64,000 nucleotides of DNA, taken from Clytia hemisphaerica (lineage: Eukaryota > Cnidaria > Hydrozoa > Leptothecata > Clytiidae). The position numbers and the translations under genes were made by a program. Below are positions 1 through 11,176 of the stretch, piece by piece. The stretch is from the NCBI GenBank assembly GCA_902728285.1, contig CACVBU010000181.1, forward strand, positions 1,062,217-1,126,216, in the 5' to 3' direction. The notes beneath the pieces are model-generated. The model had not been told where the DNA came from, did no database searches, and worked only from the letters and a program-made list of their open reading frames with translations. Position 1 is the first letter of the stretch, and the number at the start of each line of letters is the position of its first letter.

Positions 1-791
1 AAAAATAAATGTTTTGGATTTTTTTATCTATATCATTGTACCAATTTCTTCAAAAGACAGCAGATCTTTAGTTCATGCCTAAATTTATCCTTGGAGAAGA
101 ATGGAAATGGTAGCTGAAAAGGAAAATCCCTACCTCGCTTTGTTTTGGTGGATAACTTCAGTGAATTTTCGATGTAGACGTCCCAAACAATGTCGATGCG
201 ATTTGCAACTTGATTTTTGATGAACTGCTATATAGATGACCAAATTTTTCTAAGTCAATTCTCAATCTTGTAACTGTTTCGTCTGATACAATTGTTTTCC
301 TTTGCCGTCTCAACTGGATGACTTGCATTAGGGATGGTTTTGTGGCCCTTCGTGGAAACAATTCCTCAGCTGTCTAAAAGCTGTTGAATTTTTCGAAGCA
401 TGCCACGTAAAATATTTGTTATTATTTTTATTATTATTATGGTCCCATTTGACCAGTAACAACGCTTCCCAGTTAATTTTTGATAAGTCTCTGTATTTTT
501 TGTAAACTTTCAAAACTTCATCTTTAATCTCGGCTCTGACATCTTGATTGTTAAACAAAATGATTTGCATCATTGATAAGCCCTTTTCTAGACTCGGTAT
601 CCCATGTTAACCAAGGCTTTGCGGAATCTAAATTATAATACCTTATACAATGGTGAAAATAAGAACATTTTAGACATTCTTAGACTTAAAACTCAAAATG
701 TTAAGAAAAGCCGAAAGCTTCAAAAATGTTGGATGTTTTTATAAAGAAAACATTTAAAAATCTTGATCTGACCACTGAGAATTCCTGCATT
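1..791. repeat. Non-genic start with a dispersed ATT-tailed repeat
   Basis: Positions about 340-440 carry a short dispersed repeat containing CGTGGAAACAATTC and ending in an (ATT)n run. Related copies lie at about 47895-47990 (same orientation) and 52775-52870 (opposite orientation). The shared body and simple-sequence tail suggest a small non-autonomous element, but no target duplication was found. Short minus-strand open frames here (158-361, 328-573) have no recognisable motif and partly overlap the repeat. I see nothing else in this stretch. Confidence 0.4.
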
Positions 792-1026
792 TTATTTATT
801 CCCTTTTTTCCTCTTCTCCGTTATCCCAATGATGCCAAATTCTTCCTCACTTTCACCATCATCACTCTCTTCCTCCTGTTCATCATAATAGTTTTCCATA
901 TACGTATATAGCTCTTCACTCTCATCTTCAGATCTTGCACCATAACTCTGAGAACTTCGTGGTTCACTATGGCAGGGGAGCTTTGTGTAGCCTCGTAACG
1001 GTGTTATATTCAGCTTTTCTTTGAAC
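792..1026 (-). CDS. Probable terminal exon, acidic C-terminus, unrecognised gene
   Basis: On the minus strand a pyrimidine-rich tract and AG precede position 1026. An open frame then runs to a TAA at 792-794 that overlaps AATAAA-like sequence, as in a last coding exon. The product is very acidic near its end (an EQEEESDDGESEEEF-like stretch) and finishes with basic residues. A candidate upstream exon ends at a consensus donor near 1172, but joining it in phase gives an early stop, so the correct partner is unclear. It may be the end of the minus-strand gene at 2965-5689. The function is unknown, and it could be a chance open frame. Confidence 0.3.
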
Positions 1027-1226
1027 CTGAAAAATAAACAAGTACAGTTCGTTTTTCTTGCTTTCAAAATTAACATAATTGTTGTTTACCATAAAAAGAA
1101 ATATTTAGAATTCATACAAGAATTACTACAAAATAAGACCTAAACACAAACAAATCTTGTTACTTACATTATCAATATTGCGAATTGCGGCAGCCATCTT
1201 CCTTTCAGCCATCTTTTTTTGTTGCA

Positions 1227-2056
1227 CCCGAATGAGGTTCATTCCATCTCAAATCATGCAGGGCATGTAACCCTTGTCTCAGATTTCTTTGAAATTTTGA
1301 CCAGTGGAAGTTAACAATGTGAAATGAAAATTTAGAACTGCAATTTGATCAAAACAACTAATATCAATCCCAGTTCTCTTTTAAATCAAGTCACAATCAA
1401 ATGTAGGATATTTTTAAAATGTACAAATGGGTAAAACTATCAAATTTGTCTTACGCGTAGCACATCAATTTACATGCTGTGCAATTTACAAGTACTTAGG
1501 GATCTTCTCAAAATTATAATCGATTTTCGTTTATGAAGTTCATTAATGATTCGACTATTTAATCGAATAGCTGCCGTCTTGGTCGAATAGCTTCGATTAT
1601 TTAATCTCCTATATTCGATTATTTAATCCTTTTCGCTTATCTTTTACGCCCTCATTATTCTTTAATCGATTATGCATATCTTGAATTTTTATCGATTAGA
1701 ATGGAAACTTATATTTAATTCTGTTCGAAATAAGACTGGGACATTACAGACCAGCAAAAAGCGGTACAGAGCTTAAAAAGGGGCAAGACCGTCCCGAAGC
1801 GAGGGGGAAAGGGGGGAAAGAAAGGGGAGAAGGGGAAAGTAAGCGAAAAGCAAAAGTCGGTAGCAAAACCTAAATCCCACCTAATCAGGGTGAAATATTT
1901 CTTTAAAAAAATAAACACAGCAATTACATGTGAAGTATTATTAGATTGTGCATTAAGCATTACCCAAGCTAAGGTTCGAACCTAGTCAGGGGTGGTTTTT
2001 GGAAAATAAAAATAACATAAAGTGTAAAATGTTATAAAGAATAAAGAAATACAGCG
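1227..2056. other. Intergenic AT-rich stretch
   Basis: No gene is recognised. Between about 1540 and 1690 there is a cluster of interspersed ATTTAATC and CGAATAG motifs in both orientations, probably an old palindromic repeat. A GGTTCGAACC motif near 1972 resembles a tRNA T-loop, but no cloverleaf could be folded around it. Confidence 0.3.
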
Positions 2057-2060
2057 TTAA

Positions 2061-2527
2061 AGGCTATAGCGCTATACTTATAGTAGGGGTCGGGTTTGGT
2101 GGCACTTCCATGATATACTCTGAAATACATGCTGATGTCAGCCCGAAAGCTGATTGTTTAAGAATATAGCTAAAACTTTGTTATGTTTTCAACAGTAAAC
2201 CAAAGTGAATGAAGACAAAATGTAAACAAAAAGATTGCAAAGAAGTTTTCGAATAAATTCACAATAGAATGTCTTCATTTAAAAATAGAAACACTCGATT
2301 TCATTCAAAAGAAAAAGACATTCTTTTTTTCTTTCAGCTTTATGGAAGTCTTTTTGTGTTGTTGTTGAACATTATAGTAAATTATATTCACTTTTTTGAA
2401 TATATTTTTGGAATAAAGTCACTTTTGGTTTTTGTTATGATCCAGCACTCCTAAATACTCCTCCGTATGGATGTTTGTGCAAATGCTAGATCAGCATTTC
2501 ATAAATATACCATGCGGCGTCGTTCCC
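2061..2527. mobile_element. TTAA-flanked non-autonomous DNA element, copy A
   Basis: This 467-bp sequence is nearly identical to the outer element at 55521-57769 but lacks the 1.76-kb insert found there. TTAA lies immediately outside both ends (2057-2060 and 2528-2531). The right end reads GTTCCC inward, and copy B has AGGGAA and TTCCCT as matching ends. TTAA target duplications are typical of piggyBac-like elements, so a piggyBac-type MITE is the likely class. It carries no transposase. This copy serves as the uninterrupted reference for the nested insertion in copy B. Confidence 0.7.
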
Positions 2528-2964
2528 TTAAATTCTTTAAGAATTCGTTTTCATAGCTTTTAATGTTTTCCAAAGGAGTCGTTAGTTGATTTTAAGAAAA
2601 ATCTTTTTCAAATATGTCATATATACAGAAAATGTCATATACACAAGAAAAATATATACATATAAAAAATAATCTATGAAAAGCTGCAAAATTGATATCT
2701 ACAAATCACGTGATCACTTCACTTTCATTTTCTCTAAAAGTTGCTAAGTCTTTTTGCTGAGAGGCCATTTTTTGACAGTTCAAAATCTTGTAAAAATCTT
2801 TTTAACGAAAGATCCATTTTTTACAGTTTCACTTTTCTTCCTTGAAAAAGCAGAAGAAATATGTCCCTGTTCATAAAAAACGTCATGTACGCTAGAAAAA
2901 TATGATACATTAAAAAATATATTGTAACTACAGTATGGGACAATAAAAATTTTGAAGTCCTTAC

Positions 2965-5689
2965 CGTGCTTTCTTTAGCATGTTTAAAACTGTCACTTAA
3001 ATTACGTGGAGTTTGAGGTTTTCGTAAAACAGGAATAGCTGATGGTGCTGAAGAGCGTTTGTACGGTGAAGGTGTAGAAAGCTAAATAAGTAACAGGGGT
3101 CAAAGGGGGGGGTTTTCAGGGGTCTTAAATACCGTCATACCGACAAAATTTTGGGTCAAATACCGTAATACCGTCGGTGAATGAAGCCTAATACCGATAC
3201 CGATATTATATTTATGTTTTTTTTCAAAAATAATGAATTTTCAGTTATCAAATCTATTGTGTAGTAACAAATTAGAAACTGTACAAACAAGTCTTGTACT
3301 TTATGAGGCCCCCCAGTCAACCCTCAATTCAGGTATTCACGCACAAATTTTTGCCAATGCACGTATTCACGCGGGAAAAAAACCATTTTTACGTTCACGC
3401 ACCATTTTTGCTTTTACATCTTTGGTTAAACGATTGTGACCTTATTGGGCTAAATTTAACCTTTTTATGGTCTCTTTTAAACAGATATTCTTATACCAAA
3501 CATTTTCGCAAATATGAAAAGTTTTTTGCTAGTTTCGTGACCTTATTCTCGATATCGTCGACTTTTTAAGGCCTCTTTTACAGCTATTTGAGCTTTCATA
3601 AATAAAGCAATATTTTAGGTCTGCCGCGCCAAAGTTACTTGCTTGTTACGGGAAGCAAATGTAAAATTAAGCCTTTTCCCCAATAATTTCTTCCTCGCAG
3701 ACCCGTAAGATGTCTTTTATATTGAGAATTAATTTAAGATCGAGGTTTGGGGCCAATCATTGTCTGAGAAGCCGTAGCAGCACAGGCTTCATTGAGGTGG
3801 TGCTGTGGTGCAACTAGAGGACGCGAATTCTAAAGGTTAGTCCCCCTATCGGAGGAAAGAAAATAAATGGAAAATAAGAACGCGAGCGAAGCAAGTGCGA
3901 AAATTTTTCGACAATTTTCGCTCTCCTTTGTTATTGAAAAACGGCCTTAATACGCTATTGTTAGCCAAGTATGCCTTCACAATTTTTGATTTTATTCAAC
4001 ACTGACCATTTGTTGCAAAAATATGGTACGGCGAGCGACCTGGTGCGGCGTTCCAAGAGTTTCGCCCAAGAAAAAATATAAAAATTAGAATGCCTAGATT
4101 GCCTGAAAACGCATCATGTGCATCATGATGTGAATTACTTTTTAATCGTTCGGTGCTGCACAAGATGTTTTTAGAACTACCTACTTTTACTAATCATTGA
4201 AGAAGTAAATACCGCCTTTACTGTCTCTAAGTTACTGCAGTATCAGTGTATTGTTTTGTAGTAGCAATCTATATATTAATACGCTTAAACGTGTGTGTGT
4301 TTACAAAGTTTTGCAAAAGGTTTTCGAAAATCTAACAAAGCTCTACAAAGCCTACATGGCGTTGAACCGTCATCTTTTTGCACCTTAAGCAGATTTCTTA
4401 CCACTAGACTAACTTTGAGACCCCAAGATACTATTTTCTATTCACCCAGTTTGGAGCTTGAGTTAAAATCAACCTTCTTTCCAATTTTTTTTGTCATTTT
4501 AAAGAATTCTTATTGAGATACTCTTTAAAACTTTCTGTTTACAATAGCGGCTCCCTATCACTTTCAAAACTTTTCAAAGTCTTTCAAAGTCACCCTTGAA
4601 TGTCCAACCACGATAGCCAGCCACGATGGCTAAGAAGATTTGAAATATACTTTTGCTAAGCCAATTATTTAATTGTGGTTAAAAATTGCAATGCAATGTT
4701 ATCTATTTCTCCTTTATTTCCTAAAATCAAAAACTAATCATCAATCGGGGGCTATTTTTCTTCCGTTAGAATTTTTTAGATGTGTAGTGATTCACTGGAT
4801 TGTGACACGCAGCGTGCAACGCTGCGCATACGGCTAGTATAAGTGAATAACGGAGAGACGACCATATCATTTAGTAGTGACGGAGAAAATTTTATCTAGA
4901 CTTATTCGTTGGATGCAGTATTTGCATCACAAAAGTTGTCATTAAAAAAATGCACCAGCAGAAAAATAACGAAAATATTTGTTTAGGTAGATATCGCAAA
5001 AATTTGCCTATTTTGAATAACCTCACCATGACTATAAGTCAATAGGACATCCAAGATTGTGCGAGCGAAGCGAGCAAGAAAATTTTACTGGTTTAATAGT
5101 GGAATAGACTTATCTTTTTTGAAAAATTTTCTGCATGAAACTCATGAAACTAAAAGGTAAATAATTTCATACCGAAATGCCGTTTTTTAATGATAAAAAT
5201 ATCGAAATACCGACAAAAAAACAGGCAATTTACCGATACCGGTAGAAAATGAAATACCGTAATCCCGTCGTTTTTTTCTCGTAATACCGATTTACCGGGG
5301 GTAAAAAGGCCCAATACCGTCATACCGTAAAAGTGAAAACCCCCCCCGTCAAAGGTTAAGGAACAAACATTAAACAAATATAGCACTCTAGAAAGAATAA
5401 TCTTAAATGTAATTCTGAAAAGTCTTTTAATCTACTGTATATACTACTAAAATGAAATTTATATACCTGCAAGTTTTTCTCGTTTGGATTGTTTTTTGGT
5501 GACAGGGATTGAATATTCCTTGGAATAGAGCGTGGAATACTTGTCTTGTGCGTTGATGACTGAGGACGTTTAAAATAAGAATAGAGCGATACTGTAAAAT
5601 AACTACTTACTATAATAATACATATTCTGAGTGATGAAACCTTCAAATTACCTGTCAACCAGAACTCCAGTTTGACACGTTCCTTATGA
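2965..5689 (-). CDS. Partial minus-strand gene, Ser/Pro/Lys-rich product, unrecognised
   Basis: Three minus-strand exons fit together in phase: 5652-5689, 5467-5591 and 2965-3081. Each is bounded by good AG acceptors and GTAATT, GTATAT or GTAAGG donors. The translation is low-complexity and basic, with motifs such as KRPQSSTHK, SIPRSIPRNIQSLSPK and STPSPYKRSSAPS. This looks like an intrinsically disordered, possibly nuclear protein, but no family is recognised. The intron between the last two exons holds the 2241-bp element at 3107-5347; without it the intron would be only about 145 bp. The next upstream sequence is interrupted by the TIR element starting at 5704, so the 5' part was not found. 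The 3' part may be the acidic exon at 792-1026. Confidence 0.5.
3107..5347. mobile_element. hAT-like element with TACCG-rich subterminal arrays
   Basis: The same 8 bp, GTCAAAGG, lie just outside both ends (3099-3106 and 5348-5355). The ends are inverted: GGGGGGTTTTCA on the left and TGAAAACCCCCC on the right. Just inside, both ends carry many copies of TACCG/ATACCG (about 3130-3210 and 5165-5335). An 8-bp duplication is typical of hAT elements. No transposase frame is present, so it is non-autonomous. It sits in an intron of the minus-strand gene at 2965-5689. Confidence 0.7.
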
Positions 5690-6256
5690 CTAGAATTGAG
5701 AACTAGTAGAGGAGAATTAGGTTATGACCTGGAAAAAAATAGTATAAAGCTGAAATTTGGCACAGAGTTGGGGGAAGGTATTAGGAACTTCGTATTAAAA
5801 CCCCCCACCTTCAGCACATTGGCGTCCCAAGTTATGACGTCATAATCCATAATGGCTGCTAGGAAATTTGGTCAAAATTCAAGTTGCTCAAACATACAAG
5901 TATTATGTATCAATCCATCGCAAATTTAAAACTGAACAACTTTTTTGCTTACGAAAAATTCTGAAAATGTACTGAATGTGAGTAAAATTTGTCCAAATGC
6001 CTATGACGTCATCAGCACAAAATTTCCTGAAAATTTGACTTGGTCAAAACATGTAAGTGTTATATATCAATCGATCGCAAATTCAAAACGGAACAACTTT
6101 TTTGCTTGGGAAAAATCATAAAAATGTACTGAATGTGAGTAAATGGGCTAAGGCTGTGACGTCATCAGGAGAAATAAAGTGTCTTGAATCTATAACATCT
6201 ATGATATTCAGGAAAGAGCGAAAAAAGTGGAGTTTTAAAGTGATTATTGAGTTTCT

Positions 6257-9200
6257 TCATTCAAAAATATCTTCAAACACATTTCGGTGCTTGTCATCGC
6301 CTTGGTGATTGCCATTGTCTTGGTGATTGGTATCGTCTTGTTGATTGGTATCACCGAATCCATCTTCGTCATATCGAGTTTGATCCGACAGCTGAAAAAA
6401 AATGGTGAATTTTAGAATGTGTGAAAGCATTTTATAAGGCTGTGAAGCTGTTTACCAAAGTTGAGACAGTTAAATGTAAACTAACCTTTTTGTTGTTGCA
6501 ATCCTCTCCGTGACAGTCACCACAAGAAGACATACATTTTAGTCCATTCTTTCTGCAGGAACATATGTTAGTACCACACGGATTTTTGGATGATGTTTTG
6601 CATTTACATCTAATTATGTGGAGAATTTCAGGTGGAGCTACCGGTTTGTCGGTTGCCGTTGGCTTTAGATACCCAATAGATTGATTCCAACCCCATTCAA
6701 TCGGCTTGAAAGTTGTGTCATCTTCGTCCATCAACAACCATTGCATAATTTGAAGATGGACTCTCAACCCATGGTAATAAGCGCTTCTTTCGGACGGAGG
6801 AAGTTTCTTTGGTTCAATCAATCCATCGCTGAGCATTTGCTTGTACTTGGTATAGCTGAAACATAAGACAAGAATTAGTAATATCATTTCAAGAAGAAAT
6901 CAAATTTTAGCTTTGTAAAAACTGAAACAATTTCTTTCGTCATAATTCTTTCTTTTTTAAATGCCTGTCTTAAACTGAGTGACTACGTAATTAAATTGAA
7001 ATCCTACCGTAGCTGTCTCAAGCTAGATCGATCTTTTCCACCGTACAAATCAACAAATATACTGATTGAGACTTCTCCGATCTTCGATTTTTCGGTCCAA
7101 GTATTGGTCATTATCTCTGCAGCAGATTGCATCTTCTTAGACTTTCGAACCAGATTGAGGAAGCTTGTTTTCCCCTTGTTATAAATCGCAGATGTCGAGT
7201 CACACCCTGACCAGGCGTGGATGAACAGGAGATGATCTTTGATGTCCTAAAATGGAAGTTGACAAAATTTTTCAGTGGCTGACTCGTAAAGGTTCTAAAT
7301 CTTTTAGAAAACTAACTAATTTTGTGTAAGAGGCTTTTAGAACGTGAGTAGAAAAAGCAAAGTAAAATACATTATAAAGGCGTTTGGAAGATAGGATAAG
7401 GAAGTTTTGGTAATACCTTGATTTTATTTGAAGATTGTTTGATGCTCCAGCATTTCCCAGTATTTTCTTGCAATAGGTAGATGTCGTGTAGGTTCTCTTT
7501 CCAGTGGTAAAGGAGCATGACGGCAACATCTGTATCATCGGCTACCACGACAACGTCTTTTCTCTCAGCACATTCCAATGCATCTTTCACTATCAAAGCG
7601 TCAGCGTCACCTCTGCAGACCTTTACTGTGTGGCCTTCAGCTGGGTTGGGTGGCTGTTGAATTCTCAAGCGACGTTTGGGTGGCTGGTTGATTCTCAGGT
7701 TGCAATTGGGTGGTTAGTGGAACCTCAGGCGACGGTTGGGTGGCTGATTGATCCTCTGGTTGCAGATGGGTGGTTGGCGGATTCTCAGGCGACGGTTGGG
7801 TGGCTGTTGAATTCTCAAGCGACGTTTGGGTGGCTGGTTGATTCTCATGTTGCAATTGGGTGGTTAGTGGAACCTCAGGCGACGGTTGGGTGGCTGGTTG
7901 ATCCTCAGGTTGCAGGTGGGTGGTTGGCGGATTCTCAGGCGGTAGTTGGGTAGTTTGGGTCTCAGGTTGCGGTTCGGTGGCTGGTATGGCCTCAGGTTGT
8001 TGTTGGATTGCTATTGGATCCTCATGTGGCGATTGGGTGATTGGTGGATTCGTAGGTGATGATTGGGTGGCTGCATGATATTCAGGTGGTTGTTGATCGG
8101 ATGCTGTATCCTCAGGCACAATGTTGTCCTTGGTCCAAGATGCTATGGCAGATTCCTTGAATAGCTTAACTTCTCCAGATGACACAGAAAAGCCAAATTT
8201 TGCGAGATGATCAACGAACCATCTCCGTGCGAAAGATTTATCAAGGTCTACGCCAATCCCAAAAGGTATCGGTGCGATAGATGACCTTGGTCTCGATGCT
8301 TGTGTGATGGTTTGGCCTATGGTAATTTGTTTTAGCTTTGAAGAAAATAATTGTGAAAGAAATATCTGTAAGCTTTCGGGTACCCATTCAGCTTGATAGT
8401 CCAAGTTCCTCATTTCAAACAACGATGGGTAAAATGTTTTGTCTATTGGCATTTCTCTTATATCACTTTTTACAATTTTTGCTGCAGCTGTTATCAAGTC
8501 AACTGGAGTCCGCTCCTTCATCCTCATAAACTCTTCCATAAAGAATTTACTCATATGTCTAAAGCCGACGATGTCGCTTCTCCCCTCGCTCTGAAAGAAG
8601 TATATATGTTCCTTGTAGTTTTCCAGAAGCTTCGTTTTTAAATATCTTCGACTGTAACATTCAGTTCCTCCACTCAGCTCGATCATCTTATCATATATTT
8701 CGGTAATTGTATGCAAATCGCCATCACCTTCATCTAGCTATTGACATACATTCTGGAAATTTTCCATCATCGATGTGTCGATTGGTCTACCTAACGGCTT
8801 GTCTTTGGTGGACTTGGTCAATCGAAAGCGGTTCATACAAACGATGTGGTATACAGCCTCTGCAGCGACTAAGTCAATACAAGAGTTTAAACGATCTTGT
8901 ACCTTGTCTCCCCATTCATCGTTCCTCTCTCGTGAACATTCTAGCAAGTGTTTCTTGATAGGTAGGGTTTCCACGGCTACAACTGTTGAGTATTTACGAT
9001 TAGCTTTTTTGTTGCAAAGAAAGCAGTTTTTCTTCCATTCAAATAAGGGCTCGGCAGCATTTGAAGATCTTAAACGCTTCGTAGGTCGATTGTCTACTGT
9101 ACATGGGATAGTACGCTTGTCGATTATTTTCTTTCTGCATGGTTCATGGACAGTGACGGTACCACCCTCATTCGAGCTTGATGTCTCTTGCAGCTCCCTT

Positions 9201-9530
9201 GATACAAAAATCAAAATAAAATTTCTACATTCATATAGTAAGAAAAAAAACTATGAAAAATACATTTACGCAGATTACTACAGGGCCCTACAGATTACTG
9301 GTCTGAATATAAATCTTCGATAACAGCCTATGTAACCTATTGAAATGCCTGCTACCCTTAAGTTGTATCATGACTGGACAAATTATCTTACTTTTAAGAT
9401 TTAGAACAAATAAAGGGCGAAAAGACTTACCGTGCCAAATCATCCAAACCACGATCACTACATGCTCTGAGCAAAGTATTGAGACCTTTTCTTCCAACGC
9501 TGACTTGTTTGATATCAGTGAAGTCTTTTT
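6257..9530 (-). pseudogene. Five-exon gene of the TIR element; DDTD-motif, Cys-rich protein
   Basis: Minus-strand exons are about 9530-9431, 9198-7417, 7246-7008, 6855-6486 and 6391-6257 (TGA stop). All junctions are GT-AG, and the last three junctions join in phase. Exon 2 has a Cys/His-containing N-terminal region (CFLC... KKHLLEC... YHIVC). After the repeats comes a GDADALI...VVVVADDTDVAVMLL segment whose spaced acidic residues look like a PIN/FEN-type nuclease core; this is inference. Exon 3 carries HAWSGCDSTSA. Exon 4 ends in a dense cysteine cluster (CKCK...PCGTNICSCRKNGLKC...CGDC). I remember similar proteins as uncharacterised invertebrate families often seen near mobile DNA. Damage: a TAG at 8738-8740 where a Trp codon would be one base away, and a frame change near 7640-7665 at the end of the repeat tract. 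No in-frame ATG was found for exon 1. Confidence 0.75.
7640..8100 (-). repeat. Coding minisatellite, 150-bp higher-order unit
   Basis: Within exon 2 of the TIR-element gene a Thr/Gln/Pro/Glu-rich stretch repeats short motifs such as ATQPSPE, PPTTHLQPE and LTTQLQ. On the plus strand the phrase TGGCTGTTGAATTCTC recurs exactly 150 bp apart (7651 and 7801), so the large unit is 50 codons and keeps the frame. Each large unit is built of three shorter diverged units of about 16-17 codons. The tract separates the N-terminal half of the protein from the DDTD segment, and the frame changes at its downstream edge. The Trp-rich plus-strand frame at 7504-7953 is its antisense shadow. Confidence 0.8.
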
Positions 9531-9916
9531 TGCGATCGATTGATATATAACACTTACATGTTTTGACCAAGTCAAATTTTCAGGAAATTTTGTGCTGATG
9601 ACGTCATAGGCATTTGGACAAATTTTACTCACATTCAGTACATTTTCAGAATTTTTCGTAAGCAAAAAAGTTGTTCAGTTTTAAATTTGCGATGGATTGA
9701 TATATAATACTTGTATGTTTGAGCAACTTGAATTTTGACCAAATTTCCTAGCAGCCATTATGGATTATGACGTCATAACTTGGGACGCCAAGGTGCTGAA
9801 GGTGGGGGGTTTTAATACGAAGTTCCTAATACCTTCCCCCAACTCTGTGCCAAATTTCAGCTTTATACTATTTTTTTCCAGGTTTGGGTGATTTCCTGGC
9901 TAATTCTCCTCTACTA

Positions 9917-10611
9917 AACATCTTACCATAGAGGTATAAAGAAAAACAGGAGTTGAATGTGTCGGTAATTGGTCGTTAAAGTCTTTTGATTTCTTTTATA
10001 AAATGTATCAAAAGAAATTCTAAGCTCGCCCGATGAAATAAGACTTTTTAGTAGAACTCAAGTTTGCTATGAACATTCTAATAATCAGTATTGAAGATTC
10101 TCGCCTTTTAATATACGAAAATTAGATAAAAATTTGTCCACGAAGCAAGTTTATGTTCCATTTCGCTATCCGTTCAATTTTGTTTTGAAAAGATATTTTC
10201 TCAAGCCAGAAAATGAAAAGTTCTTTATAAGCACACACGATTTCAGACTCAATCTGTAGACATAAAGTCGCTGGAGAATTTTGGAGGAAAGTATAAAAGC
10301 AATAGAGTTCACCTTAAGGAAAACATTGATCGAAAAATCTTATCATTTGATGAAGGATTGCCAAGTTTACAGGCCTTTTTTTAGTCCAAATATTTTCTTA
10401 CACTGATGTCAGAAACAATGAATCTCGTCTCGTCTAATTTCTAAAGCTTAAATGAGCCAATAGGATTTCACCTATGGATAAAAGAGCTCATTAAAAATGC
10501 ACGATATATGAGATTATGAGCATGCATACATCGTAACTTTTTTAATCGTAGGGCGAGCTTGGTTACAATAGCATACTTCTCCTGTTTCTTTATACCTCCA
10601 TGATCTTACTA
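9917..10611. repeat. Inverted-repeat pair flanking about 600 bp
   Basis: GAGGTATAAAGAAAAACAGG near 9930-9950 returns in inverted orientation near 10575-10600 (CTCCTGTTTCTTTATACCTC), each followed by similar sequence. This suggests another short DNA element or a foldback beside the TIR element. No coding potential is seen between the arms. Confidence 0.4.
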
Positions 10612-10846
10612 TGAACTCATAACAAAAAATACACAGTACTATCCTATATATAACAAAGAAGAAATCAACAATAAATTCAATTTGAAAATTGCCAATGGGA
10701 AAAAATATCATCAAAGTCTCACCGATATCTTTGTTTACATTCCAGCGTGTGAAAATGTCCTTGACGACAAAAGTTTTGAATTAACACTGCTTGGTGATAT
10801 TGGTGTACTTTTGGTACATTCTGGCTTGGTTTGTTTAGCTTTGGTA

Positions 10847-11176
10847 TCAGTACTGGAATAATTTGTTTCTCTTTTTATGGTAGCCGCACTTGCAAATGAT
10901 ATAGGGAGGACTATACCAAACGGGTTTCCCTGTGATAATATTGTTCAACTGCCGTATTAAGCTCTCGGTTATTCCTGTCCTTTCGTAATGGATTTTGAAT
11001 ACTATATGTCTCATTGCAATGCCATTCCGTTTGAGATTACAGTTTGCTTTCTGTTCGTCCTCGCTATTTGCAATTCTATAAAGCATATGGATTATATCAT
11101 CATTTTCATATAGGTGTAACCGTACATATTCGTCAAAGTCAGGTAATGGTTCTGGCAACATATATTTCATTTTTAA
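10847..11176 (-). pseudogene. Possible 3' exon of the SF3-helicase gene
   Basis: A strong acceptor (TTTCCTTTTCAG) precedes position 11176 on the minus strand. About 110 codons follow, ending with a short C-K-C-G-Y-H-K-K-R motif. A donor-like GTAAGC lies at about 11217 after the preceding open stretch, making a plausible short intron, but the frame upstream does not clearly match. It could be the last exon of the helicase-like gene directly upstream, or a separate gene fragment. No family is recognised. Confidence 0.4.

Larger units (their letters stand above)
5704..9916. mobile_element. DNA element with ~380-bp TIRs and one internal gene
   Basis: The left arm (5704-6081) and right arm (9528-9916) are near-perfect inverted repeats. 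They start TAGTAGAGGAGAATTAG and share long blocks, including two TGACGTCAT-type motifs. AAC lies immediately outside both ends (5701-5703 and 9917-9919), consistent with a 3-bp target duplication. The interior holds one minus-strand gene, and its first recognisable exon begins right at the inner edge of the right arm. Part of the inner left arm is duplicated in tandem (about 5922-6020 and 6080-6170). The arrangement of long TIRs, short duplication and a single gene is that of an autonomous cut-and-paste transposon, but the gene matches no transposase family that I can name. Confidence 0.85.

Noticed and set aside
1950-2000. Possible tRNA gene or tRNA-derived SINE promoter (GGTTCGAACC)
   Set aside because: Only a T-loop-like motif is present. 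No A box at the right distance and no cloverleaf could be formed.
7504-7953. 149-codon plus-strand frame rich in GWL repeats
   Set aside because: It is the antisense reading of the Thr/Gln/Pro/Glu coding repeat of the minus-strand gene, which has splice sites and motifs.
9340-9543. Plus-strand frame overlapping the right TIR
   Set aside because: Antisense to exon 1 of the TIR-element gene, which has an in-phase splice junction.
9288-9665. 125-codon minus-strand frame from the right TIR into exon 1
   Set aside because: It reads exon 1 in a different frame from the one that splices in phase to exon 2, and its N-terminal part is TIR sequence.
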